Assembly: GCA_027604185.1 (NCBI GenBank)
Contig: JADGKB010000044.1
Span: 45,398 to 109,397, forward strand
Length of the DNA: 64,000 nt
Direction: 5' to 3'
Origin: Boothiomyces macroporosus
Taxonomy: Eukaryota; Chytridiomycota; Chytridiomycetes; Rhizophydiales; Terramycetaceae
Under the pieces are notes generated by a model that made no database searches, was not told the DNA's origin, and saw only the letters and a list, made by a program, of their open reading frames with translations. Shown here in pieces: positions 34,401 through 43,413 of the stretch (positions are counted from its first letter, which is position 1; each line of letters opens with the position of its first letter). The translations under genes were made by a program, and so were the position numbers.

Positions 34401-35184
34401 TCTCCTACTGCAGTCTCTAATTCTGAAGTGACAGCTTCTAGCTCAGTATTCAATTGTTGGTTTTCTGTACTCAATAGTTTAATTTCTTCAGCGAACTGAT
34501 TCAACTCCAAGTTCTTTTGATCTATAATTGCTTTGCGAGAGTCTTCATCTGTATGTCTTGATTGGAGTTTAGTTCGCTGGGTTGATAGTTGCATCTTTGT
34601 TTCTCTCAAATCTGCTTCTAATCGCTTGTTGGTATCCTGTAGAGCCAATAGTTTTTGCTTGTCCTCTCTAGCTACCTATGTCAAGAGCATCTACCGCTTG
34701 CGAAGCAGCATTTGCTTGTCTCTCTTGTTCCAGTGTCTCTTCAGTTTCTTCCAAGTTCCTCTGCAGTGTTTCATTATTCTTTTCCAACTCTATAAGTTCT
34801 TCTTGTAAGTTCCGTATGTCTTGTTACTATCAATTTACCTGGAGTAAACTTGTCTCCTTTTCCGTATATTCTCAATCGCTTCAGTTCAATTTCTTGTTCG
34901 CGAGCTTTAAGCTTTTCCGCATTTAGCTGGCCCTCAGCTTCTAGTAGGAGATTATTTTTTGCTCTAATATTAAGTCAAGGTACTGCAAGACGAGCTGAGT
35001 AATCCTAAACAAGTGCAGGATGTTGTCCATAGTTGCTTTTTCGTCAGAATTATCAACATTAAACGAAACTATGCTGTGATAAATCCCATCGATATAAGCG
35101 GCTGTATTTGCTCCCTTGGTTACTATAAAGTACTTGAAGAAAGTTTTCTTCTGTCAGTGCCAGTATTTCATCCCATGAGAACAT
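28404..35184 (-). CDS. CEP290: CEP290-like ciliary transition-zone protein
   Basis: Fourteen exons and thirteen introns of 19-23 nt (35115-35133, 34964-34983, 34820-34838, 34676-34694, 33942-33961, 33611-33629, 31659-31677, 31388-31410, 31228-31246, 31114-31133, 29834-29854, 28734-28753, 28517-28537) give about 2173 residues, nearly all coiled coil. The start FSWDEILALTEENF parallels the CEP290 N-terminus, followed by NILHLFRITQ. Further family landmarks are FENGEYGLAEAIKETK, GERAVELGLDVSDL, LIIGQLHEHILSLQKSE, LPIGEQLEASLRLLVERTRQ, TVQSLQKQLAQKGELVEKYR and, near the end, LEDLRYNYKESLKQ. CEP290 forms Y-links that tether the membrane to axoneme microtubules and gate protein entry. Human CEP290 is about 2480 residues. 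The fifth intron may be GT-TG (20 nt) or GT-AG (35 nt). Confidence 0.92.
33942..33961 (-). other. Possible second GT-TG intron (in CEP290)
   Basis: 20 nt beginning GTAACT with branch-like ATTAAT followed by TTTG. The alternative AG acceptor makes a 35-nt intron (33927-33961), far outside the 19-23 nt range; both keep the frame. The TAAT-TTTG end matches the GT-TG intron of velvet gene C. Confidence 0.5.
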
Positions 35185-35594
35185 TGTGTTGTTTGAAACA
35201 AAAACGCGTTCAAAGTTGAGAATAAATAATGGAGCAGTAATATATTTGCATTACACAATATCTCTCAAATATTGCTTGCGTACAATTTTTGGATCCCTCT
35301 CGCATGCTCGGTTCTATATACTTTATGGAAACCAATCCCATTTATAATTCTCAGAGACCAGTAAAGAACCGAAGCAAGGGGAAGTAATTCTCAACTCATT
35401 AAAATGTTTCAAAGCCTACTATCAGAAACTGCTAATTGACAAATGTCTAGACAGTGTCAGCGATACCATGAATTAATATTCCAGATTCCTGAGAGCAACA
35501 GGGAAGCCTATTTGCCCATTCACGAAATTACTGGGTCATCCTGAATTCCAATAAAATATTTGAAAAATTGTATATTATCTGTAATACAATACAA
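35185..35594. other. Intergenic region between eS26 and CEP290
   Basis: 410 bp between two minus-strand genes, holding the CEP290 promoter and the eS26 3' flank. I see no other feature. Confidence 0.45.
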
Positions 35595-35988
35595 TTAAGC
35601 CTTTCCGGCAGCTGCAGCTGGCTTCTTGTCCTATAATTATTAATCAATGTACCTTGTTGAAGCGGAAACGAGCTGGTGGAGCACGATCACGACGTCCTTC
35701 TCTGGATCTTACACGGACAACTTTGGAGTGAATTGCACAAGAAACGCAGTAAATAGTCTTGAGGTAAAGTTTTGGAAGAGCATATTCTTCGAATACAGAT
35801 GCGGCACTGATATCTCCGACAGCTGCTTGTTCAACCATGTTTCTGATGGAAGCTCTCTTGATTGACTTGTCCTTTGGAACACAACGAGAGCAGTTTGAGC
35901 AACGAACTGGTTTAACATGTCCACGGCCGTGCTTGTTTCTTCCGTTATTACGACGTTTTTGAGTCTATATTAATTGTTACTGTACCAT
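35595..35988 (-). CDS. RPS26: 40S ribosomal protein eS26
   Basis: Three exons with introns 35965-35985 (21 nt) and 35631-35652 (22 nt) give 116 residues. The spliced N-terminus is [20 protein letters not shown], and the zinc-binding cysteines CSNCSRC and CVSC are intact, with the typical [11 protein letters not shown] end and a short Ala/Lys tail. eS26 sits at the mRNA exit channel of the 40S subunit. The first intron separates the ATG from everything else: exon 1 codes for the initiator Met alone. Early introns are common in fungal ribosomal protein genes, but one directly after ATG is extreme. Confidence 0.96.
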
Positions 35989-36537
35989 TCTGAAAAGTGA
36001 AAATTCAACCTTCAAGTTTTTTTTGATGTATTGAAAAAATTCTCTTTTCTATTGGCTGAAAATTAAATCTCCGAAAAATACTGCGGCTGGCTCAGCTTTA
36101 CAAGCCGGCTCTTGCTATATTTCATAAACTATCAATGCAAAATCTCAAGCTGGAAGAGCCTCGCAGTGATTATTATTGTACAGATGAAAGCTCCTTGATT
36201 AATGGCTGTCAAGAAAATCAATTTTTCACTTGGTTATGACTCCAGAAATGCTACTCTATTGTTCCGCTTCAATCAAATACTCTCTTCTATAACTAGTTTA
36301 ATGCGTAGTTCCAGTCGAGGATAGTATCGAAATTACCGAGACTTAAAACGCATGACCCCACTTTGAAATGTTATTAATTTCAAGATTATGAGTATCTTTG
36401 CAAAGTAATTACAACGAGCTTGTAATGGATCACTTTACTGATCGAATTACTTTTTATACAATTATACGCAAACCAGTGCCAAGTATTCAAGCTTTTCCGT
36501 GGCTGTAATTTGTCGCGCGTTTGGTAGGTAAAAACTT
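35989..36537. other. Intergenic region between divergent genes
   Basis: 549 bp between the eS26 and coiled-coil gene starts, so likely both promoters. AT-rich; no ORF, repeat or RNA gene that I can support. Confidence 0.45.
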
Positions 36538-37740
36538 ATGAAAAAAAAGTCAAAGTTGGAACAGCTCGAGATTGACTATGAAAGCTTGATGTGTCAAGTA
36601 AAAGCCAAAGATCTCGAGTTGCGACAGCTCAAGGAGACGATTAAACAAAACAAATCCTTTTATGCTTCAAAGATCACCCAGCTAGATGAACACATTTCTT
36701 ACTTGGAGAAATATCTCGTAGAAGCAAGGCCAAAAGAGATCACGAGCTCTACCGTTAAATCCCAGAATCAAGTTAATCCAGCTAAAGCGGAGGAGAAGCA
36801 GTTGGACATCCACTCTAGTGATATTTTGGAAGGAAACAAACAGCAGAAACGTGCAAATCAATCTCGGGCTCTAGTTTTATCTTCCTTGGCTAATAATCCT
36901 GCTACTTTAGCAGTTCCGAAAGTACAACATCCTCAACCTCATGAAACCAAAAAGGTGAAATATATGGAAGCAAACACATTCTTCAACAAACTTTACGATA
37001 AAAAAGAGGAACCAATAGTCACAAACAAGTATACCCAAACCGAATTTACTGCGACCAAGAATATTAGCAGCCCATCAGAAAGCGAGCCGGCTCCAATCAA
37101 ACATAATAGCGTATTTCAAAATGCTTTGCAGGTATATACAGATAGTCATTCAAAAGAGAAAGGCATTCTTCACTGCTCTAAAGAAAATCCTGAAATCAAA
37201 GAGCGATTAGTTAAAGATAACGCGCTATTCAAAATAGATCCAGATCTAGATTTAGAATTGCTCAATAAATATATCGCACAAGAGTTGAAGATGCACAAAC
37301 AAGCCAAATGCAAAAACCAAGATACCTCGGTAAACACTAAAGATTTTAAAGACAATCAATATTCAGGAATTCATGATCAAGTGGTGCCAATTTCACCAAC
37401 CTACACCACACCAAATACCCCAGTAATTGACAAATTGCTTCCTAGTGACGATTATACCTACATCTCTGCTTCAGAATTACAAGATTTACATGATCAGATT
37501 GAATTGCACCAAATGACCATAGTCACTTTGGAAGGTATAGTTGAAGAACTGTCTGCTAGACTTCCTATTAATGATGGATTGCTATGGGATTCTGAAGGTG
37601 AATCTTCACCAAGCACAGTTTTCAGCCAGGAACAACGTTACAACCAGGCTCCAAAAGTTGTATTCCCAACAATTTATTCGATTTGCACTAGTGTCATTAA
37701 AGGGGAAGTAAACAGATTCAGAAAAAGGTTTAATATCTAA
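36538..37740 (+). CDS. Unrecognised protein with N-terminal coiled coil (400 residues)
   Basis: A single exon starting MKKKSKLEQLEIDYESL. Residues about 1-65 are a strongly predicted coiled coil (KAKDLELRQLKETI, ITQLDEHISYLEKYL). A polar, low-complexity middle follows, then a second short coiled coil near 315-345 (SASELQDLHDQIELHQ). A YTQTEF motif lies near residue 165. No known family recognised. Given the company of flagellar coiled-coil genes, a cytoskeletal or basal-body role is a guess only. Convergent with the first seven-helix gene. Confidence 0.75.
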   Translation: MKKKSKLEQLEIDYESLMCQVKAKDLELRQLKETIKQNKSFYASKITQLDEHISYLEKYLVEARPKEITSSTVKSQNQVNPAKAEEKQLDIHSSDILEGNKQQKRANQSRALVLSSLANNPATLAVPKVQHPQPHETKKVKYMEANTFFNKLYDKKEEPIVTNKYTQTEFTATKNISSPSESEPAPIKHNSVFQNALQVYTDSHSKEKGILHCSKENPEIKERLVKDNALFKIDPDLDLELLNKYIAQELKMHKQAKCKNQDTSVNTKDFKDNQYSGIHDQVVPISPTYTTPNTPVIDKLLPSDDYTYISASELQDLHDQIELHQMTIVTLEGIVEELSARLPINDGLLWDSEGESSPSTVFSQEQRYNQAPKVVFPTIYSICTSVIKGEVNRFRKRFNI

Positions 37741-37794
37741 CAGGATTCAACATGAAGATTATTGTTTTTGAAATAATAAATACCAGTGATTTAT

Positions 37795-39210
37795 TTAGTA
37801 GTGAGTAGCAGAGGGACTAGGGATTTTGCAAGGGCTCTGTTTTCTATTAGAAATCTTTTCTAACAGCGAAACTATTTTTTCATAGACTATGAGCACAATC
37901 AAAGAATTTATGGACTGCATAAAGTAGTTGATGGAAGTAGATGCGAGAACAGTTCGATCATTTCCAAAAAACAGCGTGTAAGTCCCAACCAAATTGAGTA
38001 TTTCATACGCGATTATATTCGCAAGTTGCATCCCAGACAGAGTGAGAACGATATTTAATTCCCCTCTCAGCCTCTGTAATTTCCTTGTGTTGGCTCCAAA
38101 TATCAGCTTGTTTAGGATTAAAACAGACGGTATCATCTCCATTATTACATAGGCGAATTTCCAGTAAACATACGCATTATACTGTAATTCAAGCATAAGG
38201 TAGTAAAAATCGTCTTGTACTCCAGTAATAATCTCGTGTATATCTGCAAGCAGGTAATAGTTCATTGTCCCAAGATAGAATATTGTAAAGAATCCATATG
38301 CAGCTTTTTCATAGATGGTAGAGTGATGTTCCTTGTAAATAGTGAATATAATAAATAGACTGACGTACACTGAAAACAAGGAATAAACTCCAAAAACTTG
38401 CACACCCAAATCAAGCTCATTTAACTGCGTGTTTGTAAGTATGACTGAATAATAAATGCACTGGAGAGTGATATTGAAAAATAAAAATGTCTGAGTTATT
38501 GCAAAAAACAAATCACGCAATTGTCTATGCTTGTAATACCGCGTAAAATAATGTGCAGAGGTAGAAATCACAATTATAAAGGAAGATGCATAGCAAAATG
38601 CAGCGAATTGCTCTATGGGTGCTTTATATTGTGGTACGAGTTCGTTGGACGGCGAATAAGCAATCCAAAAAATTGACACCTTTGCATTTACGATTCTAGT
38701 TAGTCCAATAGAAATGTTGCCAAAGATGAGTGAGGACTGCTGCTGGTTAGTGCTTGTACTAAATGACTCGTGGTATCCATTACAGCCCGTTTCATTAAAG
38801 ACCGTGATTACGTTACTATTTAAATTGCATATCACGTTTTCTTGGCACTGATTATTAGCGAGATAGTATATTTGAGAAATACCCGCTAGGGAATTATCTG
38901 ATAAGGCAGTGATCGTGCAATATGCAAAAGCGTTTGCTGTTACAGGAGGTGTGATATCCCCAACATCTGAAATATAATTTCTTGTTATTGACTGATAATT
39001 AAATGTGAAATTCAAATCCAATGATGATATACAGCATCCGGTAGGAACTGTAAGCGTGGAGCAGCCGCAAACCGGGATCGGAGAATCACCTAGTAGATTG
39101 TTGTAAACTGGTGGTGCATATGTTTCATTGAATATATACATTGTAGAAGGCGGCCCCGAGCAGTCAAATGAATTGAACCATCCAGATTGAAAAACTATAT
39201 TTGAAGACAT
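37795..39210 (-). CDS. Orphan seven-helix receptor-like protein, paralogue 1
   Basis: An intronless gene of 471 residues. The first ~200 residues have no signal peptide but carry a conserved Cys pattern (FDCSGPPSTMYIF, PVCGCSTL, TGCCISSLDL, AYCTITA, NQCQENVIC, TGCNGYHESF) and N-glycosylation sites, so probably lie outside the cell. Seven hydrophobic segments follow from about residue 208 to 450, then a short tail (IYEKIVSLLEKISNRK). The topology, N-terminus out with 7 TM, resembles a G-protein-coupled receptor, but no known GPCR class was recognised. One of six paralogues in the window, all minus strand and intronless. With paralogues 2 and 6 it shares the VIYEK ending of helix 7. Confidence 0.8.
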   Translation of the reverse strand: MSSNIVFQSGWFNSFDCSGPPSTMYIFNETYAPPVYNNLLGDSPIPVCGCSTLTVPTGCCISSLDLNFTFNYQSITRNYISDVGDITPPVTANAFAYCTITALSDNSLAGISQIYYLANNQCQENVICNLNSNVITVFNETGCNGYHESFSTSTNQQQSSLIFGNISIGLTRIVNAKVSIFWIAYSPSNELVPQYKAPIEQFAAFCYASSFIIVISTSAHYFTRYYKHRQLRDLFFAITQTFLFFNITLQCIYYSVILTNTQLNELDLGVQVFGVYSLFSVYVSLFIIFTIYKEHHSTIYEKAAYGFFTIFYLGTMNYYLLADIHEIITGVQDDFYYLMLELQYNAYVYWKFAYVIMEMIPSVLILNKLIFGANTRKLQRLRGELNIVLTLSGMQLANIIAYEILNLVGTYTLFFGNDRTVLASTSINYFMQSINSLIVLIVYEKIVSLLEKISNRKQSPCKIPSPSATHY

Positions 39211-39402
39211 GACTTTTCGAAATATATTGAGAATTTTAGTTTCGTCATCATTGTCTCAAACAAATTTACTTTTGCAGAAATACTTTAATTTGGTTGTTCT
39301 TGAAGCTCCGCATGGACTGCTGTGTCCCAAGATGGGGTAGAATGTGGGAGCAAAATAAAGTGGTATTATCAAATAGACAGCCTTACTTTTACACGAGATT
39401 TA

Positions 39403-40854
39403 TTAGTCAATATTAATCTCTGGAAGTTTCTTTTGGGATAATACTTCGGTCAGCGAGCCCGAAGTCGCTTTTCGAACTATTTGAACTTTGCGGTTGGCAA
39501 TTTTCTCCATCAGATCAACCAGCTTTTCATACACTATTAAAACAATCAATGAATTCAGAGTTTGAATCAAGTAACTGGTCGATGAACTTGCCAGCAAATT
39601 TCTATCGTTCTTGTAAAACATGGTGTAGGTTCTTATGAGAATTACCATTTCGTAGACCAATACCAGAATGATTTGAAAGATTGCTAGACCTATTATAACA
39701 TTAATCTTTGATTTTTGAGTCTGTATCTTTTTGTTTGTTGCACGAAATATCAGCTTGTACAGAATCGCAATTGAAGGCAGTATTTCAATCACGATATAGG
39801 TAATCTTCCAGTATCCTTGAGCATTGTACTGCATCCGTACCAAGAAAAAGTAGACGTCGTTGAATTCGCCAGTGGTTAGATTGTAAATATCCGACAGAGC
39901 GTAAAAGTACATTGTGCAGACATTCAACACTGTAAAGAAAAAATACACTGCCTTGTGAATAACGGTATACTGGTAGTCTACAAATATCAGAAAGAGTAGG
40001 TGCAGACTAACATAAACCGAAAACAGAGAGTACACCCCCGAAAATTGCACTCCTATGTCCAACATGCTGAGTTGGGTCGCAGACATAATTGTGGTATAAT
40101 ATACACATTGAAGCGTGATATTGACAGCGAGCAGGAATTGTGACACGCCAAATAACAAGTCGCGTCTGTTCCTATGAAAGTAAAACTTGCGCAGATAAAA
40201 CCCGCTGGTAGCTACTCCGATTAGTATGGACATTCCGTAACAAAAAGCAGCGAATCTCTCTGTTGGTATTTTGAATTGTGGCACCAGCTCGTATTGCGGT
40301 GTATATGCAGTCCAGACTACATCCACTTTCCCTTCTTTAATAATTGTCAATCCGACAGTAACGTTCCCTAAAATCAAAGAGCTTTGGGGTTGAGAATTCA
40401 GCACGCTAAATGTTTCAGAGAACCCTTGACAGCCAGTGTCATTATACACGGTTAAAGTGTTTGTTCCGGAATCACAAATGACATTATCGTAACATTGGTT
40501 CTTTGCCAAGTAAAATCCCTGATTCAACCCCAAGAATGAGGAATAGTCTGCTGTTGAGATGGTACAATACGTGTTCAAATTAGCTGACGTGGGTGGTATA
40601 TATGCTGACCAGTCATTGATATAATTACGCATGACAGACTGATAGTTGTCGGTAAATAGCAAGTCCAACGACGAAACGCAACAACCTATTGGTACATCGA
40701 TTGCAGAACACCCACATATAGGCAGTGGGATGTCAGTTGCAATATTCGCGTATACCGATGGCGCCGTGTCTTCAGCGAATACATACATGGTTGATGGCGG
40801 TCCACCACAATCTAGTGAATTGAACCAACCAGACTGAAACACTATCGCTGTCAT
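39403..40854 (-). CDS. Orphan seven-helix receptor-like protein, paralogue 2
   Basis: Intronless, 483 residues, head-to-tail with paralogue 1 (192 bp apart). It has the family opening FQSGWFNSLDCGGPPSTMYV, the six-part Cys pattern of the N-terminal ~200 residues, and seven hydrophobic helices between about 210 and 455. Conserved helix signatures include ERFAAFCYG (start of helix 1), GVYSLFSVYVSLHLLF (helix 3), and an NSLIVLIVYEKLVDLMEKI end. The cytoplasmic tail is longer than in paralogue 1 and Ser/Lys-rich. The stop overlaps AATAAA. Function unknown; the shape suggests ligand sensing. Confidence 0.8.
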   Translation of the reverse strand: MTAIVFQSGWFNSLDCGGPPSTMYVFAEDTAPSVYANIATDIPLPICGCSAIDVPIGCCVSSLDLLFTDNYQSVMRNYINDWSAYIPPTSANLNTYCTISTADYSSFLGLNQGFYLAKNQCYDNVICDSGTNTLTVYNDTGCQGFSETFSVLNSQPQSSLILGNVTVGLTIIKEGKVDVVWTAYTPQYELVPQFKIPTERFAAFCYGMSILIGVATSGFYLRKFYFHRNRRDLLFGVSQFLLAVNITLQCVYYTTIMSATQLSMLDIGVQFSGVYSLFSVYVSLHLLFLIFVDYQYTVIHKAVYFFFTVLNVCTMYFYALSDIYNLTTGEFNDVYFFLVRMQYNAQGYWKITYIVIEILPSIAILYKLIFRATNKKIQTQKSKINVIIGLAIFQIILVLVYEMVILIRTYTMFYKNDRNLLASSSTSYLIQTLNSLIVLIVYEKLVDLMEKIANRKVQIVRKATSGSLTEVLSQKKLPEINID

Positions 40855-41004
40855 TCTGGGCTGGTATAAAATTATAAAAGTGTTTCGTCATCCCATTACA
40901 TTTAAAAGTGAGATCAAAAGTTACAATTATTTCTATTTTGAGAGCTTAAATTCGGAGGACTCGAGCTTGTTGAAATGACCACAAAACTTTTTTTGAAACA
41001 TTGA

Positions 41005-42180
41005 ATGAAATTAGGTTGGTTTACGATGGCTGGAATTGTATCCTCCAAGCTCGCTGCTCGTTGCGATACCAGTCTTGACTGTATAGGAACAGCTACCCCA
41101 AGAGGCGCTTGTGTCCAAAATCAGTGTGTCTTTGAATCAGCTTGCGTTGGGATTGAAAATGCATGTCCAACAGACCAGTTCTGCAATATCAATTTGAATC
41201 GATGCGAAACGAAAAGCAATAGTTGCAAGGGTATTCCTTGTCCAGTGGGGACTATTTGTAATACCAACAATCTCACTTGCGACTTGACTGATGATTATTG
41301 CTCGAGCAATTCTGATTGTTTCAGGAACCAATATTGTAAAGATAATACTTGTAGGAATTTAAAAGTTAAAGCTTCTGTAAATCAAGCGAACGTAACCACT
41401 ACTACTCAACCTACACCAACTAGTGTATTCGCTCCTTCCCCTTCTGGTATTTCCTCTGATGGTACTGGAAATACAACTGCGATTATTGTTATTCTAGTGG
41501 CAGTGTTTCTTGTGATGCTTGGGATATTCTTACATCATGTTCTCAAAGCGGACGTTGTTCAGCAAAAAGATCCAAAAGAAAGACCCAGTCCTAAATATAT
41601 TGGTCAACCACCTACTGTAGGTCAGAATACAAACTATTCATCACCATTTGCTCAAAATCACGGAAACCAGATGAATTTGGCATCAGCGAATCCATTACAG
41701 AATACCATTCCCCAACCACCTATTCAGAATAATGTACCAAATAGGAATAGTAGTCAGCCAATGAATAGTAGCCAGCCAACGAATACTGTCCCAATGAATA
41801 CTTTTCCGCAAGCCTATCATAATAACAATATGAATACAGGTTTGCATTATACTGCTGGTGCCGCGCAAACGACATCTACAACCCAGTTGCCATTTGCTGG
41901 CTCGAATTCTCAGCAATATCCGACAACAGCTTCCTCCCCTTTGGTTCAACAGCCACTGCAAGAACTTGATTTATCTGCAAAAGATATTCAGGAAATGACA
42001 AACTTTCTTTCCGCTGCAAATGTAATTAACGTGCAAGATCAACCATCCAACCAAATGTCTGAAAGTGAATTGCCTGAGTTGATACTGCAACTGTCAAATC
42101 AAACGAGGGCTAATCGCCAGTCGAATTCAACGCCATTATATATCCCAGTTGTTTTTTCTAAACCAAATACAAATAATTGA
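41005..42180 (+). CDS. Type I membrane protein, Cys-rich ectodomain and Q/N-rich tail
   Basis: A single exon of 391 residues. Residues about 20-120 hold some 18 cysteines in short disulfide-type modules (CVGIENACPTDQFC, CKGIPCPVGTIC, CSSNSDCFRNQYC), followed by a Thr/Pro/Ser linker that may be O-glycosylated. One membrane helix lies near 157-180 (IIVILVAVFLVMLGIFL), and a ~200-residue cytoplasmic tail is rich in Gln, Asn and Pro. The N-terminus (MKLGWFTMAGIVSSKLAA) is a weak signal peptide. It could be a surface sensor or adhesion protein; no family recognised. It shares a 150-bp promoter region with paralogue 2. Confidence 0.75.
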   Translation: MKLGWFTMAGIVSSKLAARCDTSLDCIGTATPRGACVQNQCVFESACVGIENACPTDQFCNINLNRCETKSNSCKGIPCPVGTICNTNNLTCDLTDDYCSSNSDCFRNQYCKDNTCRNLKVKASVNQANVTTTTQPTPTSVFAPSPSGISSDGTGNTTAIIVILVAVFLVMLGIFLHHVLKADVVQQKDPKERPSPKYIGQPPTVGQNTNYSSPFAQNHGNQMNLASANPLQNTIPQPPIQNNVPNRNSSQPMNSSQPTNTVPMNTFPQAYHNNNMNTGLHYTAGAAQTTSTTQLPFAGSNSQQYPTTASSPLVQQPLQELDLSAKDIQEMTNFLSAANVINVQDQPSNQMSESELPELILQLSNQTRANRQSNSTPLYIPVVFSKPNTNN

Positions 42181-42242
42181 TCGTTGTACTAATTCGGAAT
42201 TGTGTTTCAAGTAAGAGTACAAAAAATTCTTTCACAATAGAA

Positions 42243-42767
42243 ATGAATTTGATTTTGTTATTGGCTGGATTGGTACTGGCTCAATCGAGCGACTCCAACA
42301 GCTCGTCAAACAATTACTTGATTGATATTGTCTTGGCTGTGGTTGCTTTGTGTGGTTTGGGATTATACTTTTACAAGAAAAGAAAGGAAAGTTTGAGTAG
42401 AAAACAACAAATGGTAATGGCTCTCGCTCCCCCTCAGCAGCAGCTTGGAAATTTGCCAGTTCTTCCACCTGTTCTGATTCCATCGTATGCAGTCCCATAC
42501 CAACCTACTTTTGCAGATAGTGCTTACCAACAGCAGCCTAATATTCCACAACCAACTTATCAGAACCCAGTTAATGTTGGAACTAATCAACCATCATTCG
42601 TGCCAATGAATTCAACAGATTATCCAAGAGCAGACATCCAACCTGTTGAATCTTTACAGCCAAGAGTAATGAATGAGCAAGGGCAACTAACCGCAGTTCC
42701 TTCAACTTATCAACAAGTATCACAAGCAAATAGCAGAGATATCCCAGTGACAATAATACCACAATAG
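42243..42767 (+). CDS. Small type I membrane protein with Pro/Gln-rich tail
   Basis: 174 residues from the ATG at 42243. The open frame extends upstream to 42177, but that start would bury a clean signal peptide (MNLILLLAGLVLAQ). After it come a short Ser/Asn-rich outer segment (about residues 16-30), one membrane helix (IDIVLAVVALCGLGLYF) with a basic stop-transfer (KKRKE), and a Pro/Gln/Tyr-rich cytoplasmic tail. The layout mirrors the gene just upstream (41005), with a much shorter ectodomain, and loosely recalls fungal wall-stress sensors. No family match is claimed. Confidence 0.72.
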   Translation: MNLILLLAGLVLAQSSDSNSSSNNYLIDIVLAVVALCGLGLYFYKKRKESLSRKQQMVMALAPPQQQLGNLPVLPPVLIPSYAVPYQPTFADSAYQQQPNIPQPTYQNPVNVGTNQPSFVPMNSTDYPRADIQPVESLQPRVMNEQGQLTAVPSTYQQVSQANSRDIPVTIIPQ

Positions 42768-43413
42768 TTTAAAGTTGAGATCGCTTCTAAATTTAGAAAT
42801 AAAAATATAATGTTGACGTTTATCTACTGTTTTTTATAATACTGCTCATATTGCTGTCAATTAGATGTACTCGATTTACTACGTTGAGAAGACGGCATAT
42901 CCCTGCCAAGTAAATTCTTTATTGCTAATGCACATCAAGTTGTCTTTTTGAATTGACAGGAACGAAAAGTATGTCTCATCTTCATACTAGTAGTTAGACA
43001 TGTGGATTTGGATGCTAATTTCTCTTTCCCATCTGCGCGTCCAAGAAACTGATGAGCAAAAAAGTACCTTCTGCAAACTCCATTAAACTGCTAATTCAGA
43101 TTAGCATATACTTTTTCGCCAGTGTGTTTGACGGTTTCTGGCTCAGGACTGTACGACTATTCCTAAATAGTCAACAAAAGCATGATGCGCTTTGCAAGCA
43201 GTAGAGCAATCCCATAAAAAGTTACAACAGGATATCTCTCAGCTATGAATATCCCAGAACTAGAGTATTTCCTATCGCTAATCCAAAGGTACTTTCACTG
43301 CCACCATCTGTGCTCTTAAAATTTCTTATCGAGCCCCGTTTGGGAATTGAGGCGCCAGTCAGTGCCCTCGAGGAACCTTTAAATGCCAAAAAATTCAAAG
43401 TTGATCCAACGAA
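42768..43413. other. Intergenic region before the permease
   Basis: 646 bp, the longest gap in this part. A plus-strand frame at 43310-43558 overlaps the permease start and has no homology. A sequence around 43246-43291 looks intron-like, but no coherent gene results. I see nothing else. Confidence 0.4.
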
